From Pseudomonas viridiflava (GTDB taxonomy: Bacteria > Pseudomonadota > Gammaproteobacteria > Pseudomonadales > Pseudomonadaceae), in NCBI RefSeq assembly GCF_900582195.1, contig NZ_UTHA01000311.1:165402-229401 (forward strand): a stretch of DNA of 64,000 nucleotides, in the 5' to 3' direction. The notes beneath the pieces are model-generated. The model did not search any database and was not told the DNA's origin. It saw only the letters and a program-made list of their open reading frames with translations. The position numbers and the translations under genes were made by a program. Positions 23,946 to 32,071 of the stretch are shown piece by piece; within the stretch, counting starts at the first letter, position 1, and each line of letters opens with the position of its first letter.

Positions 23946-23949
23946 AGTA

Positions 23950-24327
23950 TCAGGCAGTTTTCCAGGTGATTTCTTCTTCACCGTCTGCACTGATGCGAAT
24001 CCAGCGGTCCGCTGTCTCTTCACCTTCCTCTTCAACCCACGTCCCCGGCGCGCAACGCACTTCGACGTTCAGCGCAGCAAAGGCGGCGCGGGCGCAGGCG
24101 ATGTCGTCGTCCCATGGGGTCTGGTCGCTTTCCAGGTACAGGCTGTTCCATTTGCCCACGGCTTTCGGCAGCCAGGTCACCGGCACGTTGCCGGCCTTGC
24201 ACTTGTAAGTCTGGCCTTTCTGAACCCAGTCACTGCACGGGCCCAACGCTTCGCCCAGCCAGGCGGAAATGGCCTTGTGGTCGACGTCGGCGTCTTTCAG
24301 GTAAATCTCGATGTCCGGTTGGCGCAT
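23950..24327 (-). CDS. Conserved protein of unknown function
   Basis: This 125-residue soluble protein starts MRQPDIEIYLKDADVDHKAISAWL; GAGGA lies just upstream of this ATG, while the longer frame to 24399 lacks one. It has four cysteines (CSDW, YKCKA, IACAR, VRCAP) and an acidic C-terminus (WVEEEGEE). I do not recognise a domain. It is on the same strand as rlmA, 75 bases downstream of it. Confidence 0.8.
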   Translation of the reverse strand: MRQPDIEIYLKDADVDHKAISAWLGEALGPCSDWVQKGQTYKCKAGNVPVTWLPKAVGKWNSLYLESDQTPWDDDIACARAAFAALNVEVRCAPGTWVEEEGEETADRWIRISADGEEEITWKTA

Positions 24328-24402
24328 GGATGTCCTCACTGCGGGTCTGAAAAATCCATTCGCGGATTTAGCCGGCCCCGGGCACTCGCCCGGGACCAAA
24401 AG

Positions 24403-25212
24403 TTATTGAAGAACGAAATAATCGTAGCGCATCGACACGGTGGTCTCGAACGGCTCGGCCTGTTCGATCACCGCCGCGCGGCGCTCGGCACTGGCGCGCC
24501 AGCCGTGGGGTGTCATCGCCAACAGGTTGGCGCGATCCTCGGGCTTGTCCAGCGTCAGTTTGAATTCCAGGGTTTCACTGTGCGCCAGCGCCATGCCTTG
24601 CGGCACCAGGGCCAGGTGCTTGTCGTCGGTGTATTCGCGCACTTCGTCGTACAGGCATTCGCGCAGTTCCATCAGATGGCCGCTGGTCGGGCCGACTTTC
24701 ATCAGACCGCCGCCAACACTGAGCAGGCGCTTGGCTTCTTCCCAGTCCAGCGGGCTGAAAACGCTGGCGAGAAACTGGCAGCTACCCGATGCCAACGGCA
24801 CGCGGGCCATGCTGGCGATCAACCACGTAATAGCCGGGTTGCGTTTGCAGGCGCGCTTGACGGCCTCGCGGGAGATGTCCAGCGCGTAGCCATCGGCATT
24901 CGGCAAGGCCTCGGCGATTTGCGCGGTGTAATAACCCTCGCCACAACCGATGTCGACCCAGCGATCCGGCGCATAACTTGCTGCCAGCTCAGCCAGGCGC
25001 TTGGCCACCGGCGCGTAATGGCCGGCGTTCAGGAAGTCGCGACGCGCTTCGACCATGGCCTGGTTGTCGCCAGGATCGCGGCTGTTTTTGTGCTGCACCG
25101 GCAGCAGGTTCAGGTAACCCTGCCGCGCACGGTCGAAGCGGTGGCCGGCGGGGCAGACCACGCCGTTATCCACCGCATTCAGCGGCTCATTGCAGATGGG
25201 GCAAGCGAGCAT
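24403..25212 (-). CDS. rlmA: 23S rRNA (guanine745-N1)-methyltransferase
   Basis: This 269-residue enzyme has an N-terminal zinc finger with CPIC...C...GHRFDRARQGYLNLL and a SAM-binding Rossmann fold with VDIGCGEGYYTAQIA. FSPLDWEEAKRLLSVGG belongs to the RlmA family. It methylates G745 in 23S rRNA helix 35. Its ATG overlaps the stop of dapE (TGATG), so it is co-translated with dapE. Confidence 0.93.
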   Translation of the reverse strand: MLACPICNEPLNAVDNGVVCPAGHRFDRARQGYLNLLPVQHKNSRDPGDNQAMVEARRDFLNAGHYAPVAKRLAELAASYAPDRWVDIGCGEGYYTAQIAEALPNADGYALDISREAVKRACKRNPAITWLIASMARVPLASGSCQFLASVFSPLDWEEAKRLLSVGGGLMKVGPTSGHLMELRECLYDEVREYTDDKHLALVPQGMALAHSETLEFKLTLDKPEDRANLLAMTPHGWRASAERRAAVIEQAEPFETTVSMRYDYFVLQ

Positions 25213-26363
25213 CAGGCGAGCAACTTGATCAGGGTCTGGTAGTAGATCTCGGTCAGTACATCGAGATCCGCCGCCAGCACGCGTTCGTTGACCTGGTGAA
25301 TGGTCGCGTTGACCGGGCCCAGTTCAACAACCTGCGTGCCCATGGTCGCGATGAAACGGCCATCGGAGGTACCGCCGCTGGTCGACGCCTTGGTCTCGCG
25401 ACCAGTGATGTCCTTGATGCTCGCCGACACCGCGTCGAGCAGCGCGCCCGGCTCGGTGAGGAACGGCAGGCCGGACAGCGCCCAGTCGATGTGCCAGTCC
25501 AGATCGTGCTTGTCGAGGATGTCCGCTACACGTTTCTGCAGGCCTTCAACGGTCGATTCGGTAGAGAAACGGAAGTTGAACACCGCCACCAGATCACCCG
25601 GAATCACATTGGTCGCGCCAGTGCCGGAATTGACGTTGGAAATCTGGAAACTGGTCGGCGGGAAGAAATCGTTGCCGTGATCCCAATGCTCGGCGGCCAG
25701 TTCGGCCAGCGCTGGAGCGGCGAGGTGGATCGGGTTCTTCGCCAGATGCGGGTAAGCGACGTGACCCTGAATACCTTTGACCGTGAGCTTGGCGCCCAGC
25801 GAGCCGCGACGGCCGTTTTTCACCACGTCGCCAACCAGTGTGGTGCTCGACGGTTCGCCGACGATGCACCAGTCCAGACGCTCGTTACGCGCAGCAAGAC
25901 GCTCGACCACAGCCTTGGTGCCGTGGTGCGCCGGGCCTTCTTCGTCGCTGGTGATCAGGAACGCGACCTTACCCTTGTGGTTCGGGTAGTCGGCGACAAA
26001 ACGCTCAGCGGCGACGGTCATCGACGCCAGGCTGCCTTTCATGTCTGCCGCGCCACGGCCGCAGAGCATGCCGTGTTCATCGATCACGGCGTTGAACGGG
26101 TCGATCTGCCACGCGGTGACCGGGCCGGTCGGCACCACGTCGGTGTGGCCGGCGAAGCACAGCACCGGGCCGTCGTTGTTGCCGTGTGTGGCCCAGAAGT
26201 TATCCACATCTTCGATGCGCATCGGCTCGAGAGTGAAACCGGCATCGCCCAGGCGCTGCATCATCTGCTTCTGGCAATCGGCGTCGACCGGCGTCACGGA
26301 CGGACGGCGGATCAGGTCGATGGCGAGTTGGAGGGTCGGCGAAAGGTCGGCGTGGGCCGTCAT
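25212..26363 (-). CDS. dapE: Succinyl-diaminopimelate desuccinylase
   Basis: This 383-residue M20-family di-zinc hydrolase cleaves N-succinyl-LL-2,6-diaminopimelate to LL-DAP in the lysine and peptidoglycan pathway. Metal ligands are seen in FAGHTDVVP, GRGAADMKGSLA and TSDEEGPA; the fold also shows KTLTVKGIQGHVAYPH-type dimer segments. I chose the ATG at 26363 with GGAG six bases upstream; the longer frame runs into a REP pair. dapD (32.1 kb) and dapC (36.3 kb) act in the two preceding steps. Confidence 0.96.
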   Translation of the reverse strand: MTAHADLSPTLQLAIDLIRRPSVTPVDADCQKQMMQRLGDAGFTLEPMRIEDVDNFWATHGNNDGPVLCFAGHTDVVPTGPVTAWQIDPFNAVIDEHGMLCGRGAADMKGSLASMTVAAERFVADYPNHKGKVAFLITSDEEGPAHHGTKAVVERLAARNERLDWCIVGEPSSTTLVGDVVKNGRRGSLGAKLTVKGIQGHVAYPHLAKNPIHLAAPALAELAAEHWDHGNDFFPPTSFQISNVNSGTGATNVIPGDLVAVFNFRFSTESTVEGLQKRVADILDKHDLDWHIDWALSGLPFLTEPGALLDAVSASIKDITGRETKASTSGGTSDGRFIATMGTQVVELGPVNATIHQVNERVLAADLDVLTEIYYQTLIKLLA

Positions 26364-26400
26364 GGAAAACTCCGGGATCATGAATTTGAGCGAGGGCCAA

Positions 26401-26490
26401 TGTGGGAGCGAGCTTGCTCGCGAAAGCGGTGTATCAGGCAACATAAGGGTTGAATGTTACAAAGCCTTCGCGAGCAAGCTCGCTCCCACA
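26401..26490. repeat. REP pair (REPIN), GTGGGAGCGAGC family
   Basis: TGTGGGAGCGAGCTTGCTCGCGAA and its inverted copy surround a spacer that contains GTTGAATGT. The 238-base gap between ndvB and dapE (26364-26601) also holds the ndvB terminator; the rest shows nothing. Confidence 0.93.
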
Positions 26491-26555
26491 GGGATTGGGT
26501 TCGGTCGGTTACACCGCGTATCACGCCAAGCCCCGCAAAATGGCGGTTATCTTAA

Positions 26556-26584
26556 AGCAAAACGGCGACCATTGGCCGCCGTTT
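26556..26584 (-). terminator. ndvB terminator
   Basis: On the minus strand AAACGGCG (26584-26577) pairs with CGCCGTTT (26567-26560), followed by TGCTTTAAG. It lies 17 bases after the ndvB stop. Confidence 0.8.
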
Positions 26585-26601
26585 AGTGCATCGATGAGGA
26601 T

Positions 26602-29193
26602 TTAGACGACCGGCGCCGGCTCAGGCGCAGCGGCCGGTTTCGGCAGCGACGACAGGAACGCCATGATCAGCGCCGCCAGATACGGCAGCGACTGCACCAG
26701 CAACATCACCACCCAGAAGCGCATGTCGTTGCTCGGCATGCCGTTGACCAGGAAGATCCCCAGCGCCGCGCCCCACAAAAGCAGCATGATGAACAGCTCT
26801 TCCCGCGCCTCGGAAATCGCCACCCAAAAACCATGGTTATCGGCGTTTTTCGGCGTGCGGAAGAAAGGAATGCTGCTGGTGAAGAAGCCGTACAGCACCG
26901 CTTTGGCGATGGTGTGCGACAACGCCAGTCCGGCCAGTGCCGCGCAGAAGGCATCTTTCAGGTTCACGCCGACGGCGCGACGATACAGGAAGATGATCTT
27001 GCCGACCTTGAACACGAACAGTGCCAATGGCGGAATTGCAAAGATCAGCAGCGGCGGATCGACCCGCTGCGGCACGATGATCATCGCCGCCGACCACAGC
27101 AGCGCGCCGACGGTGAAGAAGATGTTCATGCCGTCCGCGACCCACGGCAACCAGCCCGCGAGGAAATGGTAACGCTGGCCGCGCGTCAGCTCGGTGTCCT
27201 TGCCGCGCAGCAGGCTGCCGGTGTGACGCTTGATGATCTGGATCGCGCCGTACGCCCAACGGAAACGCTGCTTCTTGAAGTCGATAAACGTATCCGGCAT
27301 CAGGCCCTTGCCGTAGCTGTCGTGGTAATACGCCGCCGACAGACCTTTTTCGAATACGCGCAGACCGAGTTCGGCATCTTCACAGATGCACCAGTCAGCC
27401 CAGCCCAACTCTTCCAGCACCGAGCGCCGGGTCATGGTCATGGTGCCGTGCTGAATGATCGCGTCACGGTCGTTGCGGGTGACCATGCCGATGTGGAAGA
27501 AGCCTTTGTATTCCGCGTAGCAGAGCTTCTTGAAGGTGCTTTCGTTCTGGTCGCGATAATCCTGCGGCGACTGCACAACGGCGATTTTCGGGTCGGCGAA
27601 GTGCGGCACCATGTGTTTGAGCCAGTTCGGGTGCACGCAGTAATCGGAGTCGATCACGGCGATCACTTCGGCGTCCTTGGCGGTGTGCGGAATCAGGTAG
27701 TTCAGCGCGCCGCCCTTGAAACCGGCCAGGGGTGAGACGTGGAAGAACTTGAAGCGCGGACCGAGGGTTTCGCAGTAGTCGCGCACCGGTTCCCACACCG
27801 CCGGGTCCTTGGTGTTGTTGTCGATGATCAGGACTTCGTAGTCCGGGTAATCGAGTACGGCGAGGGCGTCGAGGGTCTGTTTGACCATCTCCGGCGGCTC
27901 GTTGTAGCACGGCACGTGGATCGAGACTTTCGGGCGATAGCTGGAGTCGCCCTCGACCGGCAGGAACTCGCGCCGACGCTTGTGAATCCACACCGCTTCG
28001 GCCAGCTCATGCGCCTCCGTCAGCAAGACGATAAACACACCGAGCGCGCCGAGCGCCAAGAGGAACCCGACCGTCAGACTGAACCACGTGCTGTATTGCA
28101 GGCTGTAGTCGTAACCGATCCACACCAGCACCGAACCGCAAAGAAACGCGATAAAGGTCAGGAAGATCCGCCCACGCTGACGCAACGCCGAGCCGTCGAT
28201 CATCAGCAGGGTCAGCGACAACAACGCCAACACCACCGAACCGACTGCCAGCACACGCCATTGCGGAATCGCCACCACCGGGCCTTCGAAGTTGAATTTC
28301 TGCTGGCGCGCGGCGTTGAACACGCCCCAGTAGGCGCCCACCGAACCTTCGTCGCTGGCTTTCCACGGCTGATCGAACGCTTCGATCACGAAGTAGTTGA
28401 AGCCTTGGCGGTTAAGCTTGTTGACCAGCGTACGCAGATAGATCGCCTGATCCGCCGGCGACGCATCGGCGCCACCGCGCATGCGCCCGTTGCTCGGCCA
28501 GCCGACCTCGGAGAGCAGCAACGGCTTTTTCGGGAACAGCTTTTTCAGATCGCGGGCACGGTCGAACACGAACTGGCCGGCCTTGTCGACGGGGATGAAC
28601 TCCCAGTACGGCAGAACGTGGGCGGCAATCAGGTCAACGTGCTTGGCCAGTTCCGGGTGTTCTTCCCATACGTGCCATTGCTCGGACGTGGTCACCGGCA
28701 CTTTCACCGCCGCGCGCACGCGATCAAGCAGCACGCTCAGCTCTTGGGCGGTGATTTCCTTGCGGAAGATCGCTTCGTTACCGACCACCACACGAACCAC
28801 ACTGCGCGAGGTGTTGGCCAGTTCGATGGCGCGGGTGATCTCCCGTTCGTTGCGTTCCTGGTCGGGGCTGATCCAGATCCCCAGCGTCACGCGCAGACCG
28901 AATTCCTCAGCCAGTTTGGGGATGTCTTGCAGCGAGCCGTCTACCGAGTAGATGCGGATGTTGTCCGTCAGCTTGCTCATGATCTCCAGGTCGCGGCGCA
29001 TTTCGTCGTCAGTCGGGTACTGATCTTTTTGCGGATATTGTCCCTGCTGGAACGGCGAATAGGAGAAACCGGAGATCTGCTCCGGCCAGTTCGGCGCGGA
29101 AACCGGGCGATTGATCAGCGCCCAGAAACCGGTGAACAGGGCGGCGATTGCCAGAACCACCACCAGGTTGAGTCCAAATTTACGCGATGACAT
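26602..29193 (-). CDS. ndvB: NdvB-like glucan synthase, GH17 domain fused to a GT2 synthase
   Basis: This 863-residue membrane protein has three parts. After a first membrane helix (about 8-26) there is a periplasmic GH17-type domain with the acid VVVGNEA (E140) and the nucleophile LLLSEVGWPSNG (E229). Then come three helices (about 315-392) and a cytosolic GT2 domain with DSD (515-517), the base ED (605-606) and QRFRW (642-646), the marks of processive glycan synthases. A set of C-terminal helices forms the channel. It matches P. aeruginosa NdvB (PA1163), which makes glycerol-phosphorylated beta-1,3-glucans tied to biofilm antibiotic tolerance. I chose the ATG at 29193 (MSSRKFGLN). Confidence 0.9.
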   Translation of the reverse strand: MSSRKFGLNLVVVLAIAALFTGFWALINRPVSAPNWPEQISGFSYSPFQQGQYPQKDQYPTDDEMRRDLEIMSKLTDNIRIYSVDGSLQDIPKLAEEFGLRVTLGIWISPDQERNEREITRAIELANTSRSVVRVVVGNEAIFRKEITAQELSVLLDRVRAAVKVPVTTSEQWHVWEEHPELAKHVDLIAAHVLPYWEFIPVDKAGQFVFDRARDLKKLFPKKPLLLSEVGWPSNGRMRGGADASPADQAIYLRTLVNKLNRQGFNYFVIEAFDQPWKASDEGSVGAYWGVFNAARQQKFNFEGPVVAIPQWRVLAVGSVVLALLSLTLLMIDGSALRQRGRIFLTFIAFLCGSVLVWIGYDYSLQYSTWFSLTVGFLLALGALGVFIVLLTEAHELAEAVWIHKRRREFLPVEGDSSYRPKVSIHVPCYNEPPEMVKQTLDALAVLDYPDYEVLIIDNNTKDPAVWEPVRDYCETLGPRFKFFHVSPLAGFKGGALNYLIPHTAKDAEVIAVIDSDYCVHPNWLKHMVPHFADPKIAVVQSPQDYRDQNESTFKKLCYAEYKGFFHIGMVTRNDRDAIIQHGTMTMTRRSVLEELGWADWCICEDAELGLRVFEKGLSAAYYHDSYGKGLMPDTFIDFKKQRFRWAYGAIQIIKRHTGSLLRGKDTELTRGQRYHFLAGWLPWVADGMNIFFTVGALLWSAAMIIVPQRVDPPLLIFAIPPLALFVFKVGKIIFLYRRAVGVNLKDAFCAALAGLALSHTIAKAVLYGFFTSSIPFFRTPKNADNHGFWVAISEAREELFIMLLLWGAALGIFLVNGMPSNDMRFWVVMLLVQSLPYLAALIMAFLSSLPKPAAAPEPAPVV

Positions 29194-29381
29194 AGCTATT
29201 TCGGGTTCCAAAGGCTGTGGAACGGAGGATCGGTCGGCTAGACGCCCGAGGGGCGCGCATCCTACACCGGCAGTTCGCAAGTCGTACATCAGACAGGGAA
29301 ATGCCCGACATTGGGCAGCCGACTTTGACTTAAGTTCTTACACTTGTAGTTCGAAGCTTAAAACTTGTCGCTGTGTAGCCC

Positions 29382-29387
29382 TATAAT
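29382..29387 (+). promoter_or_regulatory. Probable -10 element of tcdA
   Basis: A perfect TATAAT lies 27 bases before the tcdA start, in an A/T-rich gap between divergent ndvB and tcdA. A matching -35 is weak (CTTAAA or TTAAAA at a long distance). Confidence 0.5.
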
Positions 29388-29413
29388 GCGCGCCGGTTTT
29401 TGGGGTAATGGTC

Positions 29414-30226
29414 ATGAGTACAGAAGATCCGCGGTTTGCAGGCATCGCCCGTTTGTATGGCATCGAAGGCATGGAGCGCTTGCGCGCGGCCCATGTGGCG
29501 ATCGTCGGCGTCGGTGGCGTCGGTTCCTGGGCGGCGGAAGCCATGGCCCGTTGTGGCGTCGGCGAGATTTCGCTGTTCGACCTCGATGACGTCTGCGTCA
29601 GCAACGCCAATCGCCAGTTGCACGCGCTGGACAGCACCGTCGGCAAGCCCAAGGTCGAAGTGATGGCCGAGCGCCTGCGCGGGATCAACCCGGATTGCAC
29701 CGTGCACGCCGTGGCGGATTTCGTCACCCGCGACACCATGGCCGAATACATCACGCCGAACATTGATTGCGTGATCGACTGCATTGACGCGGTCAACGCC
29801 AAAGCTGCGCTGATTGCCTGGTGCAAACGCCGCAAGATCCAGATCATCACTACCGGCGGTGCGGGCGGGCAGATCGATCCGACGCTGATTCAGGTGTGCG
29901 ATCTCAACCGCACGTTTAACGACCCGTTGGCCTCGAAAGTGCGCTCGACGTTGCGTCGCGATTACGGTTTTTCGCGCACCGTGACCCGGCATTACAGCGT
30001 TCCGTGCGTGTTCTCCACCGAGCAACTGCGTTATCCGAAACCGGATGGCAGCATTTGTTTGCAGAAGAGCTTTGTCGGCGATGGCGTGAAGCTCGACTGC
30101 GCCGGCGGGTTTGGCGCGGTGATGATGGTCACGGCGACGTTTGGCATGGTCGCGGCGACCAAGGCTGTGGACAAGATTGTCGCGGGTGTTCGGCGCCCGG
30201 CGGATCGCATTAAGCCTGAGGTTTGA
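29414..30226 (+). CDS. tcdA: tRNA threonylcarbamoyladenosine dehydratase TcdA (CsdL)
   Basis: This 270-residue E1-like enzyme cyclises t6A to ct6A in tRNA, using ATP. The adenylation fold is clear: HVAIVGVGGVGSWAAEAMARCG, FDLDDVCVSNANRQ, CIDAVNAKAALI. The C-terminal PVTRHYSVPCVFSTEQLRYPK-type segment is seen as TRHYSVPCVFSTEQLRYP. I prefer the ATG at 29414, since GGGG lies eight bases before it and only two before the ATG at 29408. It is convergent with csdE-csdA, which supplies sulfur to CsdL in E. coli. Confidence 0.94.
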   Translation: MSTEDPRFAGIARLYGIEGMERLRAAHVAIVGVGGVGSWAAEAMARCGVGEISLFDLDDVCVSNANRQLHALDSTVGKPKVEVMAERLRGINPDCTVHAVADFVTRDTMAEYITPNIDCVIDCIDAVNAKAALIAWCKRRKIQIITTGGAGGQIDPTLIQVCDLNRTFNDPLASKVRSTLRRDYGFSRTVTRHYSVPCVFSTEQLRYPKPDGSICLQKSFVGDGVKLDCAGGFGAVMMVTATFGMVAATKAVDKIVAGVRRPADRIKPEV

Positions 30227-30246
30227 TCGGTGAGGCCGATGGCCTC

Positions 30247-30310
30247 TTCGCGAGCAGGCTCGCTCCCACATTGAAATGCATTCCCCTGTGGGAGCGAGCT
30301 TGCTCGCGAA
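30247..30310. repeat. REP pair (REPIN), inverted short-spacer class
   Basis: This has the same reversed order as 12738-12802, with the shared spacer core TTGAAATGCATTCC. It sits between the convergent tcdA and csdE genes and could act as a bidirectional terminator. Confidence 0.93.
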
Positions 30311-30315
30311 AGCGA

Positions 30316-30720
30316 TTAACCGGCCAACTCATTCATCCGCTTGAGCACGGCATTCAGGCCATTACTGCGCGATGGCGAGAGTTGTCGCGAAAGACCTAAC
30401 TGATTAAACCAGTCCGGCAAATCAACCTGCTGCAATTCAGTTGCCGACAAACCGTTAACCCGCAACAGCAACAACGCCACCAACCCACGAATCATCCGCG
30501 CATCGCTGCTCGCCGCAAATTGCCAATGGCCGTCGCGCAATTCCCCAACCAGCCACACCTGACTCTCACAGCCATGCACCCGGTTGGCCTCGCACTTGTC
30601 AGCATCACTTAGCGGCGACAGACGATCACCAAACTGCATCAACAACCGCGCCCGCTGTTCCCAGCCGGCCGCGTTTTGAAAAGTCTGCAACGCCTCGGCG
30701 GCTTCGACCGGCAAGCTCAT
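30316..30720 (-). CDS. csdE: SufE-family sulfur acceptor CsdE
   Basis: This 134-residue protein of the SufE/CsdE fold accepts persulfide sulfur from the cysteine desulfurase CsdA. The active Cys is in NRVHGCESQVWLVG. The size and the WEQRARLLMQFGDRLSPL start fit the family. It overlaps csdA by four bases (ATGA). Named by pairing with CsdA and the nearby TcdA; a general SufE name would also fit. Confidence 0.9.
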   Translation of the reverse strand: MSLPVEAAEALQTFQNAAGWEQRARLLMQFGDRLSPLSDADKCEANRVHGCESQVWLVGELRDGHWQFAASSDARMIRGLVALLLLRVNGLSATELQQVDLPDWFNQLGLSRQLSPSRSNGLNAVLKRMNELAG

Positions 30721-31922
30721 CGCAACAACTCCAGTGCCTGATCCAGTGCTTCAAAGAAGCGCTCCAGATCCTCGGAGTCGTTGTACAGCGCCAGCGATAC
30801 ACGAATCGCTCCGGCCAACTCGAAGCTTTTCAACAGCGGCATCGCGCAGTGATGGCCGGCGCGCACGGCAATCCCTTGTTCGGTCAGCAGGTGCGCCAGA
30901 TCAGCGTTATGCACACCCTCGACGACAAAACTGGCCAACGCCAATTGCGGCTTGCCGAGCAGACGAATGCCGCTACGGGCCGCGAGGCCACGCAGCATAT
31001 AATCATGCAGCGCGGCTTCGTGGGCAGACACCGCGTCCTGATCCAGACCCGCCAGATAATCCAGTGTCGCGCCGAGGCCGATGACACTGGCAATCGGCGG
31101 TGTACCCGCTTCGAAACCCAGCGGCGCCGGGCGGAAGCGCGAATCGTGATAGTTGGCATCCAGCACCATCTCACCGCCGAACTGCCACGGCTTCAATTGC
31201 TCAAGCGCAGCATTGCGCCCGAACAACACGCCGAGGCCATCCGGGCCATACAACTTGTGGCTGGAAAACACATAAAAGTCGCAACCCAGCGCTTGCACGT
31301 CATGCCGACCATGGACCACGCCTTGCGCGCCATCGACCACGGTCAGCGCATTCTGCGCCTTGGCCATGCCGAGCAATGCCGGCAACGGCTGCCAGGCGCC
31401 GAGCACGTTGGACAACTGACTGACCGCCAGCAATCGCGTACGCGGGCCGATCAGATGCACGGCGGCCGCAAGGTCGATCAAGCCGTCGGTATCCAGCGGC
31501 AGGACCACCAGTTTCAGGTTGCGCCGTTGCGCCAGTTGCTGCCACGGCAGCAGGTTGGCGTGATGCTCCAGGGCGCTGATGACAATTTCATCGCCCGGTT
31601 GGAAAAGATGTTCCAGACCATAAGCCAGGAGATTCAGCGCACTGGTGGCGCCGTGGGTAAAGATGATCTGCCCGCTGTCACCGGCATTCAGCCACTGGGC
31701 AGCCTTGAGCCGACTGTCTTCGAACGCCTGCGTGGCATGGGCGCCGGGCAAGTGTTGCGCGCGGTGCACATTGGCTGCGCCATTGGCGTAGTAATGCGTC
31801 AGCGCGTCGAGCAGGGCTTGAGGTTTTTGCGTGGTGGCGGCGTTGTCCAGATAGGTCTGGTCTTGCCGTTGCAGCGCGGCGATGGCCGGAAAATCGGCAC
31901 GCCAGGGGGAGGGAATCATCAT
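30717..31922 (-). CDS. csdA: Cysteine desulfurase CsdA (SufS-type)
   Basis: This 401-residue PLP enzyme removes sulfur from cysteine. PLP-Lys is in SSHKLYGPDGLG, and the catalytic Cys is in VRAGHHCAMPLLKSF, the class II SufS form with a short loop. YLDNAATTQKP at the N-terminus is characteristic. There are two adjacent ATGs at 31922 and 31919; I use the first. The longer frame to 32000 enters a REP pair. It forms an operon with csdE. Confidence 0.94.
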   Translation of the reverse strand: MMIPSPWRADFPAIAALQRQDQTYLDNAATTQKPQALLDALTHYYANGAANVHRAQHLPGAHATQAFEDSRLKAAQWLNAGDSGQIIFTHGATSALNLLAYGLEHLFQPGDEIVISALEHHANLLPWQQLAQRRNLKLVVLPLDTDGLIDLAAAVHLIGPRTRLLAVSQLSNVLGAWQPLPALLGMAKAQNALTVVDGAQGVVHGRHDVQALGCDFYVFSSHKLYGPDGLGVLFGRNAALEQLKPWQFGGEMVLDANYHDSRFRPAPLGFEAGTPPIASVIGLGATLDYLAGLDQDAVSAHEAALHDYMLRGLAARSGIRLLGKPQLALASFVVEGVHNADLAHLLTEQGIAVRAGHHCAMPLLKSFELAGAIRVSLALYNDSEDLERFFEALDQALELLR

Positions 31923-31963
31923 CTGTTCAGCCCTGTGAACTTGGGCGGGTATACACCGAACCT

Positions 31964-32053
31964 TGTGGGAGCGAGCTTGCTCGCGAAAGCATCGTGTCAT
32001 TCAGTACTGTTGTTGACTGACCGGACGCCTTCGCGAGCAAGCTCGCTCCCACA
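31964..32053. repeat. REP pair (REPIN), GTGGGAGCGAGC family
   Basis: TGTGGGAGCGAGCTTGCTCGCGAA and its inverted copy, with a 42-base spacer, lie between dapD and csdA, both on the minus strand. Confidence 0.93.
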
Positions 32054-32071
32054 GGGGGATCGTATGGCTGC

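Noticed and set aside
27739..29190. A 483-codon plus-strand open frame
   Set aside because: It is antisense to ndvB, with no recognisable domains; ndvB has clear catalytic motifs on the other strand.
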